Assembly: GCA_008711295.1 (NCBI GenBank) | Contig: VUYV01000226.1 | Coordinates: 1,150,533-1,214,532 of the forward strand | DNA length: 64,000 bases | From: Anarhynchus alexandrinus | Taxonomy: Eukaryota; Chordata; Aves; Charadriiformes; Charadriidae | Reading direction: 5' to 3' | Program-made: the position numbers and the translations under genes | In this document: positions 21,975-33,984 of the stretch, piece after piece | How positions within the stretch are numbered: the stretch's first letter is position 1 | Layout of the letters: each line of letters starts with the position of its first letter | Notes under the pieces: model-generated | What the model was told of the DNA's origin: nothing | The model's input: only the letters and a program-made list of their open reading frames with translations | Databases searched by the model: none

Positions 21975-22345
21975 CTAGACCAGGTTGCTCAAAGCCCCAT
22001 CCAGCCTGGCCTTGAACACCTCCAGGGATGGGGCCTCAACAACCTCTTTGGGCAACCTGTTCCAGTGCCTTACCACCCTCAAAGTGAAAAACTTCTTCCT
22101 AATGTTTAATCTAAACCTGCCCTCTTCCAGTTTGAAGCCATTCCCCCTTGTCCTGTCACTACATGCCCTAGTAAAAAGTCCTTCCCCAGCTCTCCTGTAG
22201 GCCCCCTTTAGGTACTGGAAGGCCACAATAAGATCTCCCCAGAGTCTTCTCTTCTCCAGGCTGAACAGCCCCAACTCTTTCAGCCTCTCCTCACATGAGA
22301 GATGTTCCAGTCCCTTCATCATCTTTGTGGCCCTTCTCTGCACTT
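21975..22345 (-). pseudogene. CR1 ORF2 C-terminal fragment
   Basis: About 120 codons are open from the deletion junction to the stop. Motifs in order are [71 protein letters not shown] and [13 protein letters not shown]. These match the C-terminal domain of CR1 ORF2 downstream of the reverse transcriptase. The frame is open here and continues in frame through the junction into the upstream part. An apparent start at 22364 is a TTG leucine codon inside the element, not a real initiator. Confidence 0.93.
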
Positions 22346-22620
22346 GCTCCTTCCCAGGGATCAAGGTGAGGCTGTCTGGCCTGTAGATCCCTGGATACTC
22401 TTCCTTACCCTTCTCGAAGATAAGAGGAAGATTTGCTTTCTTCCAGTCCTCTGAAAATTTCCCTGATCACTGTGACCTTTCAAAGACAATTAAGAGTGGC
22501 CTCACAATGATGTTGGCCACCTTCCTCACTGCTCAAGAGTGCATTCCATTAGGTCCCGTGGACTTGTATATGTCCTGTTTCTTTAAATATTTCCTAGCCA
22601 GCTTTCCCACTACCAAGCCT
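22346..22620 (-). pseudogene. CR1 ORF2 segment upstream of the RT core, with two stops
   Basis: In the same minus-strand frame as the C-terminal fragment this reads DIYKSTGPNGMHS, stop, VANIIVRPLLIVFER, stop, [17 protein letters not shown] and [16 protein letters not shown]. This is the conserved linker and start of the CR1 reverse transcriptase domain (K-S-x-G-P-D-G and W-K-x-A-x-V-x-P-I-x-K-K-G type motifs). The stops are TGA on the minus strand, at 22533-22535 and 22467-22469. The endonuclease domain and ORF1 are not detected beyond about 22620. Confidence 0.88.
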
Positions 22621-25600
22621 AAGTCTCCATTTCAACAGCAAAAAATAAAAGGAAAGCATCAAGTAGGCTGTTGTCCTCACAGCAGTCTTTCTCCATAACT
22701 GTACTGAATGCTTGTTGGTGTGTGTTGCACAGCAGTAGGCAGGAAGCCATAGTGCTCTTTCACAAGGAAATATCCCAATACAAACAAGAATCGTGGGTTT
22801 CTTAGTGCCCATACATTCAACGGTATTCTTCCATGGGTAACTCTACAGCAAGACATTAGCTATGTTCAAAAAATTAAAAAAGGAACTTATCAGTCGAGAT
22901 GTAAATGTGATCAATAAGGGAATGGAACAACATGAAAGCAAAACACTAAATGGATTATCTTCTCATATGCTCTTTTATCATTTGAAATATCTATATGTAG
23001 TTAACATGCTGTCTGCCATAATCACCAACTAAACTTCCCTCCAATCAACCATGCGTGTTTTTCCTTCAGGAGAGTCTTTCAATGCCGCTTTATATTTTCT
23101 AATAGCTTTCATTGTTTTAATCTCTGTTACATCTGGAGGTGAAATCCAGTACTGTTGTAGGCAACCCTTTGAGAATGCTAGCTGCAGCCTCGCAGCTCAC
23201 CAGACTTTGACCTGACGTGGCTTTTTCTCCTCTGCAACTTCTGCTTCTTTCTAAATCACATCTCAGTGCTGAGGTCTCTGCATGCCTGCTCTGTTTTTCC
23301 ATTGTTTGATTCAGCATATGTATTTTTTTGGATCAATATTTGAAACAGACTGCTGACTTACGTAGCTTGTAACAGCAGTGGATGGTCAGCAAGAGTCTCT
23401 GAAAAGGAAAATAAATAAATTAACTTTTATAGGTTTGGGAGAGCGATTCTTGGTATGACTCACAACTTGTTTTAACCATGAATTCTGACTCACTGTGTAG
23501 TGTAGCAGGGAAAAGTAATGATAGAAATAGCAAAAAAATCTCTAGCAGTCATACCTAAGGCCCTGTATGGTGATTCACGGCATCTGGAGTTCACCCATCC
23601 CACAGTGAGACCAACAGATGGTTATTTTTGGAAGCCCTAGCCCCCAGTAGGTCAGTATCTGATGCTTATTTTCTCCCCTGGCTTTTATGGATAGGGGTTT
23701 CAGTATTGCCAGGCTGCTCTAGGCTCTGAACCTGAGGGTGGTTGAGACATCTTTTGTGATGTCTTTTGAGTGAACCTGGGGACACCTGCTATAGCAGGCA
23801 GGGAGGTTGTTTTGGAACTGCTGTATAAAACCCAGGACTGCTGAAGCATGAGGCTCTCCTTCAGCTTCTGCCACACACCTTTGTCCTCTTAGGCTGTCAG
23901 TCAGACTTTGTCCCATGGGCAAACCAAAATGAACAGTGCAACCCAGTTCACTAATAATAATAGGGAATAAAAGGGAGAAAAGAAGGATGAAAATGCTCTA
24001 CCACTAGTTTAGGTGTTAGTGCCCTTCTGTTAGGTCTGGGAATGAATACATGCAAAGATTATCTTCTGTTTTGTAGCTCACTGCTCTACCATTGTAAGTC
24101 AGCAGGATAACTTTAGGTTTCTGCTACTCATGGAAATAAACGGACACAAATTAATTGTCACTGATATTTTGCCCCAGAGTCTATAATCTCTGCTTTTACT
24201 GTGTAGGATGTATTCATTACCTTGACTTTTCTTTCATCCAGTATTTCAATAGTCTCTTAGTCTACATCATTCTAGAGGTAACACAACTGACTTGGACTAA
24301 CTACACAATCACTGGTTTTGAGGAAATGTTTCCAATACTTTAATAACCAGTTTGTCAGCTGAGTTCATTGTAATGTGACGCTGCAAGCAGATACTAAGCA
24401 GCTTGGTTGTTTGACCCCAGCAACAATTAGCTCTGAAGTGACTTTCTGCTATAGGCGGTCACTTCATTAAGTATTTATGAAACTGAAATATTGCTGTTAA
24501 TAAAACACAACTGTAGCTTTTCAGCGAAAGATTGATGTGTAAGTGCTTCACCTCCTATATGATTTAATGCATTCACTGACTGGTAATGTCTCTGACATAA
24601 AGAATAAAACAAGGAAAAAATAAGAAATGATAGAAGCAGCAGCTTTAAGCTCAGTGATGCCTCTTAGGAGACGAACAAGCACTAATTGCCACTCCAGTAT
24701 TTCAACTTATGCCCAGTGAGATGCGATCCCATGAGCTAATGGCGCCTGCTACTTGGGCAGCCAGATACATACTGGTTCTGTGAACCCAGCTGCAGCCTGG
24801 GCTTGTGTTCTTGTGCGAGGAAGGCCATGCAGTGGCTACCAGCCAGCATCCTGCAGTCGTAAAGCCATGCATTTCACAGTACAGCCTGATCCTGGAAGTC
24901 ACAGACACCATTTAATGGGCAAGGCCCAGAATTCCTATTAGAATTCAAGTAGTTACATACTGCTGGCAAAGGGAGAAAAATGCATGTAACAAATCAAATT
25001 ACTTTTGGATCAATACTGACATGTTGGGGTCACTTCATGCCTAGTATTTAGTGTTTAACAAGTGCGTTTTTCATATGAACGTAAGCAATAGAAGGGACCT
25101 AAACACTCGGGCTATCAGCAGACCCCACACTATGATGAGGTGTGGCAGTGGAGGGGGTGAGAGCAGCCAAGGGGCACAAGTCACAGTTGATGGTTTTAAA
25201 TAGAGACCAGCGGAGAAAGAGAAATGGAGTCATGGAGCGAGTGGTTCACAAAGACCTGGGCAACTGGGACCTTCCCTAGTGGAAGAAGTTCCCTGTTTCC
25301 CTGGACTAATTAAAAGCGCTGCTGCCTAACCCAGAGGAAGAGAGAATGTCTCTTTCTTTCTTCAAAGGCCGAGTTTTTCTGTGTCAATTTTTTGAATAGA
25401 GTCTGGCTGAGAGCTTGTGGTGGCTACAGCAGTCAGTGCTCAGGCTGTCAGGAAGCAAGACTAGCTTATACAAAACCACAATGGTATGAGCTAGTTTTAA
25501 CTAAAATGAGCTCAAACAAAGCAATAGTGTACTCCAACAGCTTCCACCTTCCTGCTGCTTCTACAAAAGAAAAAACAGATGAATCTGTGGCTGTATGATC

Positions 25601-28600
25601 AGCAGGCGTACTGGGCCTCGATCAGGTAGGGATGTCTGTGCTGGACTTTGTGCACTCAATAGGCCTTTTGACTTAAATGTGACCACTGCACAACTACACG
25701 CTTGCTTAGCTGGGGAGCTGGCTGACTTCAGCTTTGCTTTCACTGTAATCCGTAGGAGTGTTTGCCTTTCATCTGAATGGGAGGAGGGTCAGGCATCACT
25801 TTAGTCTTCTTACCCAATGGCAGTGTAGCCACACAGCCAGGAGGAAGCAAGAAAAAAACCAAACTAACAACCCAACTGGTTACAGCAGTAAAACACCAGG
25901 TGGGTAGGTTTATCCTTTTACGAAGTTTAGAGAGCCAAACATGGACTAGCAAGAAGCGCTTCACAGGGCAGAATGTCAGAGTTTAGTCAGGATCATTTCG
26001 GTCATTTGATTTACTTACAAATATTTCCTTAAGGAAAAAAAAAGCAGTACCCAAGAAAGAAGAAAGTTTGATTGAATATTAGCACATTTTTTTTGTACTC
26101 AAATGATATGGTTTGATAAATATTTCCAACATTCCTTGAAACACCAAAGCTATAAAAAGTACTGAATGCAAAGCAGAGGTCTTTAAAGTCATTAAAAATT
26201 CTTCCTTCCAAAAATAAGCAAGTAAATGAAATGAGAATTCAACCTGCATTGCATTTTCTCCTTTTAGCTTTAGGTAAATACAGCCAGAAGTTCAGTTCTC
26301 TATTTATTTGCAAACACTGCATAATAAACATACTGCTGTTAAGAATAATAATGCGATGCTAATGATTCTGAAAAGCAAGAAGTGAATAAAAGAACCGTCT
26401 GAAGGAAAGGGACAGGTAATTAGGCAAAGCAGGGAGATGAAAAGGTAGATAAGTACCTAAGAAAATTACACAGTAAATACGGTTAAAAAAAAGGAGTAGA
26501 AACTGTACATTATATACTAGAACAGAAAATACGGAAAGTGCTGACAAGGATAAGCCATGAAAGGTGAACCTAAACAGCAAGTGTTAAGTATTTGAAATGC
26601 AGCTATCCCCCAGTTCATCTGATCAGACAATCCACTGTTTTCAAAATAACTGAGGTGAGACTTTGCGTTATAACCAAGAACATTGACCACAAATAAAAAC
26701 AGAGCGAGCATAAAAGTTTTCTTTCCATATCTGGTGTAGAGCCCTTTGCTGTCCTGACAAGTCTCCAGCTCTCACAGCTCCTCCCTCCCACCTACCTTTT
26801 GCTTTACGGTCTCACAGGAGCTCCACTATTTGCTGTTCACTGGTGCTCAGCCATGGTTTTTCACTCGTGGCCCATTTCCTGCAATGCAGTTGGCCAGGAA
26901 GGTTTCCATCTCCTCTTGGATGGGCTCCCAGTAGATGGAAATTTAAGGGATGCCACCTGGATCAACACATCCAGGCTAAAAATACAAGGCTTTCACATAT
27001 GCATGGTTCTCATGCTGACAATTGCAAGACATTAACAGTCCCAATGGACCAGCACAGGGGAAGGAAGGTTCTTAACAGGCAGTGACCGGTAGATTACATA
27101 AATTAATCATGATTTTAAGTGAATGTTTGCTCCTATTTCCCTCTGTACCACTTTTTCCATTGCCTTTGATGGAATGACCTTATTTCTGTTTCCCAGGCCT
27201 ATAACTGGAAGAATACAGACAAATAAAGGTATTACAGAGATGTTAACAGAAAAAAAAATGATGCTGATATCATATGTGGGGGGAAAAAAGTGCACAGAGT
27301 ACTCAAACCTTTAGAAAAAGCTATTAATTCATTTTATTAGAAACCATAAAATAAAATATTCTAAAAGTTTAATTTTAATGCTTTTTTGTGGTCAGCAATA
27401 AAAATTGGATTACGTTCCATTTGCAAGTAGTGAGACTGGGACACTACAGTTTGTGATACTGTGTCTGCTGAGAACAAGCGCCCTTCATTGTAATCAGTTG
27501 ATACAGGGATGTTGCTGAGGAGCAACAGTTTTAGTATTGCCAGTGAATGCCTCTGATTGAAGGAAGTTTTAATCAGAAGTTTCATCTTGAAAGAAGCAGT
27601 AAAATTGCAGAAGTTCAGCTTTTCCCTGGGAAAAGCTCTGGCTCAGCTGCCTGGAGCGGTGACGGGAAGCTCTGACTCCTTGGGTGTATTGCTGTTGTGT
27701 GCAGTTACGGGGATTGCCAGATTTTTCCTCTCCAAGGAAGGAGTGTCTGTGCAAGTAGAGCAGCATCCAGATGTTATCAGATACACAGAGGTGCAGAGAG
27801 CAAACAAAATATGAAATAGAGCCATACAGTGGCACTGTTTCATGTGGGAAAAAGACTCTTTTTTGCTACTGCTAATTACAGTGGTCTATCTTTTCTCAGA
27901 ATTGATTCCTCTGATCATTCTTCCCTGGCTATCGGTCTGCTGTACGTCTTCCAGTTCTTTGGCAGTAAAGTGATTCTGACCAGCCACCTTTTTATATAAT
28001 AATTACCTTTGAGTATCCTGAACACCCGTAAGCACTCCAATGAAGGGGTCCCTGTGAAGTATCAAATAAAACATCACAAAATTAGGCCTTGTGAAAGTCA
28101 TTAGTTGCTTTGGAAGGTGCATGATGTAGTGCATTGGTTTCCCACCTGTGATGTGGCTAAGGGCGCTGTGATATTTATTTAATATTTGTAGAGGGTAAAG
28201 TGGTAAATATTGTTAAACTATACTTTTCTCTTCACAACTGAGTGTGTACTTTCCCCTCTGACAGTGCAAACTTGATTTTTGTCTAAGATTAATGTCAAGG
28301 ATACTTTGTGTTTTAATACTACTACATTTTAGCTCAACCAACCGTTATTACTTTAACATTTCTAACCAAACATCACCTGTGCTCCTTAAGTATGTCATGG
28401 TAATGAAAATTTAGTTGATTTAGTGATTAACTGAATTGATTTAATTATCTTGGGTAAATAATATTATATGCTAATGTAAGGTAGTTTATTTCTTTTTAAT
28501 CTCTTATAACCCTATATGCTGCAATCAGATTCCTCAAATATTTACTGAAGCACTTAGATGTAATAAATCTCATAGAATTATTCTTGAGTGACGTGATGCT

Positions 28601-31130
28601 AGCGCCAGCATAAGTTCCTTCTCTGGGCATTTATAGAAAAGATGGGCAGGGAAGATGGTTTCTGAGGCATTCCCAGGCTCTTGTTCCTACTCACAGTAAT
28701 TCATGAGCTTGAAGTTGCCTTTGTAGTTGACCGGCCAGGGAAGCAGTCCCCGCCGCAGCTGGCCTCCCTTCTTCCCACCAGCATTCCCACAGCTCCCCTT
28801 GGGCAGAAAGGAAAGCGGGAGGAGGAGGAGCTGGCTCGGGCGAGGGAAAAGTGGTTGGTGATGCAACAGTGGTAGTGGGAGGAGGTCACAGGCTGCAGTG
28901 GGACAAAGTGTGATGAGGATTTCCTTTGGGAGAGTCATGTTTGAAGTTGGAGCAGAAGCTCTGCTTCGTTTCTGGCTCTGCTTCTCCACTGACTGTCCTG
29001 ACTTCCACGAACATGATGGAACAGTGTATGTCTTCCACCAAGTACTATATATTTGAGTCTTATTGCATCTTGCTGCATTTTATTCCTGTTAACATTTATA
29101 AAGAAAATGAAATATTTACTGCTTTAATATATCCAGGCCTTAGGAGTCTCATAAAAATTCTCTATTGATTCAGTTCTTTACTAAACTATTATATAAAACC
29201 GCTATAAAGATCCATAAAGTTTCTAATTACAGGGAAGCTTGTATAAGTCTACGTCTGCCTTTTATAGCATTGTGAGTATAGCCTTTGGAAACTGCACAGG
29301 CATTTTGTTAGGCAGAGTCGTGCATTTCTCGGATGTGTCCTGAGGTAGACAGTGTATTACAATTCAGATACAGCTTAAGCCTCAGTTTTGAGCAAAACTG
29401 TGGTGGATACTGTACAAGAGCTGAACATGCAGAGTGAGCTGCTGAAGGCTGTAGCAGCTGCTGGGTGATGAGCTGTTCTAAAACGCAGACCATTTCAAGT
29501 AGGTACTTTTGTGAGCATCAAGCCTGTTTAAAATGCCTGTCCAGCTCTGTGGGCTGAATATTTGAAAATTTAACTCTACATGCACAGATAGTTCATAGAA
29601 CAGTTTCAAAGTTACTAGGTGATATTCATATTTTGTAAGGACGGTATTCTCAGTAGTAGCAAAACTTGTATGAATGTGTTTAATGGCTCAGATCTGTAGC
29701 AAGTTGCTAAATAGCAGGCATTTGAAGTGTCCCTTTTCTCAAAACATGGGTAAACACATTAAAAACATTTAGATGCCTTGCAGTCTCCATAATGATGAAG
29801 TACGTGTTACCCTTTTTTCTTTCTTTCCTTTTTTAATGCTGATATGTCTGTATTCTTCATACTGGAAAAAGAATAAATCTGATCTACTGTCTACCATAAA
29901 TATTGAGTAATGGGTTAACCTAACTGAACAGAGAATACTAACACTAATAGCAATCTGAGTATGTGCCTGTCTAAATTAAATATATCACCAAATACATATT
30001 TCATCATCTTTATAGAAATTATAAATGCTAGATAAAAGGGGGAAAATAATGATAATTCTTATAATGGAAAGTAGGACTGGAGATGAGATCCAGACATAAC
30101 ATTCTCCCACAGGGACTAACAATATTTAGAAGAAGCCCCAAAGGCAATAGTTACATCACTGAACTCTTCAAATATTTTCATGGTTTGTCAAATGCAGGAA
30201 AAAACCCAAACTGGCGAACATCAGCAGGATGTGGGACATCCTTAACTGCTGAGTAAGTACTGATAGGAACAACACTTACAGTGCACTAATATTATCCTGA
30301 CAAGACAATCTTTTAAGCTGTTCGTGATCTGTGCCATCAGACTGACTAACTGGCGTTGTGAGCATTGGACACCACCTTCTTGCACTTGCAAAACATAATT
30401 TGTACTCCTGATACTCAGGATTCATCAGCAGGTGAGATCTGAGGTTGGTCAGCCTGTTCAGTAATGATGTCCATACAAATTTTATCACACTTGGATGCCA
30501 GAGCTGGTTGAATGTCCTGCTGCTATAGAGAATTCATTTTCAGGCCAGAGCTCTGAGAAATGTGCAACATGTGGTAGAAGAAGTTAAACAATACTCTGTA
30601 ATCGGGTACTCCTGAGGCAAAAGGGAGTTCTTTAACATATATTAAGCAGTCATTCCCAGGCACTGAGCTGTGACAGCTATAAGCCCCTGTGCGTTGCTTA
30701 CAGCTTAGCACTATAACAATGGCTTATTGATATTTATATCGCATTTTAAAGCATCAAGGTTCTTCATATTATTTACAATATCTATACCTCTACAGCTCCA
30801 TCCGATCATTTTCAGATATAACTGGATGCACTGTGGAAACAAAATCTGGTTTCACATGTGCGTGCAGGAAAATTAGACTTGTAGTTGCCTATTTTGGGGG
30901 GCCTAACAGCCAATTCACACTAGCAGATCTTTATAGCTGCCATATATCTTATTATTCTTGGGTGCGGTTTATTTTTAATTTCTTCAGAGCTGAGTCAGGC
31001 AGATTTGGGGCAAGTGTAGCCTGTGTTCAGGTTTTGAAAATGTTTCCAGAAGCAGAAGACAGAACAACCTTCTGCACACAAAGTCCTGAGCTTGGTTGGC
31101 CGGGGTGGGAAGTCAGAACATGGCAGTGAA
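22621..31130. other. No gene seen
   Basis: A long AT-rich stretch in which I recognise no gene or mobile element. Open frames stay at or below 100 codons and lack motifs. A GC-richer patch at 28720-28860 contains a GGA-repeat run (about 28817-28830). Intergenic or deep intronic DNA is the simplest reading. Confidence 0.5.
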
Positions 31131-31741
31131 TGCTGGTGGGATGTTGGAGTTTGGATGAGGGACAGCAGGGGCCACAAAATCAATAGTCATGTCAGCATAA
31201 ATAGAATAGCTGGGACCGCAGTAGGGCTTGCGGCCCTGAGGTAGTGAGTGGGGAGTCTGGCTTGGTATAGATGAAGCCATAAAGAGTGAAGAAATTAAAG
31301 TGAAGGGGCATTGTGGTGGGTGCAAAGCCAGACAGGAAGGTGTTTGGGAGAGAGGGGCATGGGAGATGTGGGCCAGACGCAATGAGGGGCTCGGGTGTGC
31401 AGGATATGGGAGGCTTCAGGGTATACAACTGAAAAAAATCTTGAGAAGTATTGGCCAAAAGGATGGAGATGGACTTGGGCTGAAGTAGATTTGGGACAAG
31501 AGCTTGGGGAACAGGAGTTCTGCACTGGGAGAGCGGAGGAGCTGCAGGGCTTGGGAGATGAGCTCCCAGTGCAAAAGGTCTGGGCATGGTGGGTTGTGAA
31601 GCACTGAGGGACACAGGGGTTGTAGTTACCACAAACTCACTCCTTCTGGGCATCTTTAACGGGGATGCTGGCTTGGGAGTAGGCACAGTTCTCCCTTCCA
31701 CCCTTTCTCCATGCTGCCTTCCCTGCCTGACGCATGGTCAG
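31131..31741. other. Strand-asymmetric, purine-rich segment
   Basis: About 600 bases in which the plus strand is rich in G and A. The minus strand therefore carries a 169-codon open frame (31192-31701) rich in Pro, Ser, Thr and Leu. The frame has no domain, signal peptide or convincing splice sites. Purine-rich strands lower the stop-codon frequency on the complement, so the open frame is probably a by-product. A decayed repeat or a long non-coding transcript is possible. Confidence 0.4.
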
Positions 31742-32609
31742 AACGTGTGAACTCAAGCCCCAGAGTCTGCCTTTAGGTTAGAATTGTGCTATTTCAACAT
31801 CCAGGCTTTTGTTTGACTTTAGGGGCTATTCTTATACATAGGCCCATCAGGTTGATGTGTAGTCCTCTACATCCACATTTCATTTTCTCTGAACAACAGA
31901 GAAAACTGAGTTAGTTCACCTTAGCCCTTGGCTGCCTAAAGCTTTCAGGTACAGTATAAAATAACAGCATAAATAGAACTTTACTTTTTTTTAGTAACTG
32001 CAAGCTGAATTTACAAAATAGTGATGGGAACTGGAAAGCTTTCTCTTATATCAGTGGCAAGACATTTTTTTTCAGTCCAGGAAGTGTGTATTTTGAATTG
32101 AGGGAGACAAAAGCAAATGTTAAAAAAAAAAATCTTTTTTAGACATAAAGAAAACACAAAGCAATTCTTTGTGTAACATCCTGCGTATAAAACACCTGAC
32201 ATGAAACATTGAATGGCAGCTGGAAGACAAGGTATGCAGAAAAATGAATTCAGTTTCTCTTCCCCTTCCTGTCACTTTAGACTGTTGAGTCAAAATCCAT
32301 CCCCAGATCAGAGGTTGGGTCAGAGAGGGACTTAGATGCCTGACCGCCACTGAGCTGCTGAAATCCAAAATGGGAAGTACTCTGACTGGGTGCTAAAGCT
32401 GTCTCTCAGCACTTGCGGGTGTGTGTTGTTTTGGCAATTTTAGGGGTAGGTAGGCGCTTCTCTCACATTTAATCCACACCAGGCTTCACAGACTGAGAGT
32501 CTGTCTTCCTTTTCTCAAAGGATCTGGAGCCTCAGAGCAAATCTAGTGGTTTGGTCTCAGCACCAAATACAGCTGACAAAAGAGGTAATGCTTTTTGTTC
32601 CCCGTTATC
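31742..32609. other. No gene seen; possible old repeat continuation
   Basis: AT-rich at first. The part at 32320-32560 has the look of old sauropsid interspersed repeats (for example GATGCCTGACCGCCACTGAG, TAGGTAGGCGCTTC, CACATTTAATCC), possibly related to the SINE-like patch that follows. The evidence is too weak to name it. Confidence 0.35.
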
Positions 32610-32880
32610 CAGCAATTTAGCAGTCAGGGCATTTGTTTAGGATGCAGAAGACCTAGATTCAGTTATTGCTTTTGTTGTGCCACATGAATTTGTAAGTTTG
32701 GGCTACCCTGGGCTGTGTGAGGACCCTCAAGTCCTTCCACTCAAGCTGTTCCACTTTGCCTGACATAATTAAATATTAATTGGGCCAGACCGAGAGAGTA
32801 AATGACTTTTTATAGCCTGGCAACTAGGCCACCCACCCAGGAGAAGAAAATCTCAAGTCCTAGCAATCATATTTTACAAT
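32610..32880 (+). repeat. tRNA-derived SINE-like ancient repeat, possibly two copies
   Basis: AGTCAGGGCATTTGTTTAGG, continuing to GAAGACCTAGATTCAGT (about 32622-32660), resembles the body of MIR-like tRNA-derived SINEs, where a GTTAGGGCACT block is followed by GAGACCCAGGTTCAA (A-box and B-box regions). A second similar pattern in the same orientation occurs at about 32788-32860: GACCGAGAGAGTAAATGACT, then AACTAGGCCACCCACCCAGG, then CTCAAGTCCTAG. Both are strongly diverged, so any RNA polymerase III promoter is presumably dead. Confidence 0.45.
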
Positions 32881-33731
32881 TAGAAGCATAAAGCTATATT
32901 TAAGCATGTGGATGTTTGTTAGATTTTTTTAAAAACATTTAGATGTTGTCTGTTTAAACTTCACTATGCTGAGGCCTTTTGAGGACCAGTCCACCTCATT
33001 TGGATACCTAACGTAAGGACATATGCATTGAAGTTTATTGCCCCATTTAAAGAAAAAAAAAAAAAACACAAAAAAACTACAATACACCTTTCAGCTGACT
33101 TTGAAGAATCTGAGAACAAAGTTCAGCTCAGTCTGATGCTGCAGGAGATGATTCACTTTGGAGCTTTTTCAAGAAAATACAGTGAGTTGCTATAAATCAC
33201 TGCCTTAGTTACCCAGTTTGAAACAAGAGGGCTGCTATTTCTGGAAGCCTTGTTGGGAGCACTTACATTTCCAGACAAACCTTTTCTTTCATAAACTTCA
33301 ACAAATAAAAAAATTATAGTTTCTTATAAGATTCAAGCTTACATTTCCTGCTAGTATAAGTAACCGTCTGATGGATTAAGGTAGACTTTCCAAGGTGTAC
33401 GCGTGTGCCAGGCGTTGGTAGAGCTTAACCCACTCGCCGCAAAACACACAGAAACCCCTTGTCCTGGCGCAACACCACAGCCGTCTCTGGAGTTGTGTTT
33501 GGGAGCAGTGGGTATGGCATGTGAATGCCTCCTGTCTTGTCCCCTGCGCGCGTGTGATGAAGCAGCGTGAGCCAGCACAGGTAGTTGCAATGTTCAGGTT
33601 TATTACTGTTAAACCACATGCCTGTTAGCACATACTTTTGATTCCTTGCAAGTTGCAAGGACAAGCTTTAGCTTTACAGCGGCTAGGTCTTGCGGGCAGA
33701 CACAGTTGAGCGCTCCTGCAGTGCTTCATAC
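32881..33731. other. No gene seen
   Basis: AT-rich at first, with an A14 run at 33053-33066 and a second A6 at 33071-33076. The part from about 33395 to 33560 is GC-richer and has some CpG (for example CCCTGCGCGCGTGTG near 33540). It lies just downstream, in the minus-strand sense, of the candidate exon at 33732-33984. Confidence 0.4.
33053..33076. repeat. A-rich tract
   Basis: A14, CACA, A6. Confidence 0.9.
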
Positions 33732-33984
33732 CTCTGCTATTTCGGTGTCGTATCGGACGAGGTGACACCATTGCCTCTTTTAGTGACCCAAGAGCATGAA
33801 AGTGTGAGGAGGTGACTGGCCTGGAGCAGCTGGGGAGCTGGCAGCGGGAGAGACTGCCTCGCATGTAGGGACCTCCGCCTTCAGAGAGGGAATAGGTGCT
33901 CTGGGCACGCGCTCTGTAATTTGAATTCAGGGTGTGAAAGAGGGACTGGCCCTCTACGGGGCTCCCAAACACCCCACTGTGGGA
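33732..33984 (-). CDS. Candidate coding exon, product unknown
   Basis: A minus-strand segment open throughout, within a 147-codon open frame (33625-34068). It is less AT-rich and less CpG-depleted than its surroundings. The peptide is Ser/Arg-rich with segments such as HSGVFGSPVEGQSLFHT, YSLSEGGGPYMRGSLSRC and SPRPIRHRNSR. It ends at a fair donor match (AGCAGAG|GTATGA, reading the minus strand), giving a phase-1 intron. The proposed acceptor (GGTCAG at 33985) lacks a good pyrimidine tract, so the 5' boundary is weak, and a single isolated exon would need partners that I cannot find. I do not recognise the protein. A chance open frame in a GC-richer patch is a real alternative. Confidence 0.22.

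Larger units (their letters stand above)
21891..22620 (-). mobile_element. CR1 LINE with internal deletion of the RT core
   Basis: A minus-strand CR1. Its 3' terminus lies at 21891 (minus-strand end CCATTCTATGATTCT), followed inward by an 84-base 3' UTR and the ORF2 stop at 21975-21977. Reading upstream, the ORF2 C-terminus is well preserved to about 22345. The sequence then jumps to a much earlier ORF2 segment: [14 protein letters not shown] preceded by [18 protein letters not shown] and DIYKSTGPNGMH, which is detectable to about 22620. The reverse transcriptase core between those two parts is missing. The join keeps the reading frame. Its 3' repeat unit differs from that of the 4652 copy (ATTCTATG versus ATTCTGTG), so the two belong to different CR1 subfamilies. 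It begins about 150 bases after the old LINE at 20930-21740. Confidence 0.93.

Noticed and set aside
31192..31701. 169-codon minus-strand open frame as a gene
   Set aside because: It is explained by the purine bias of the opposite strand. There is no recognisable domain and no exon boundaries.
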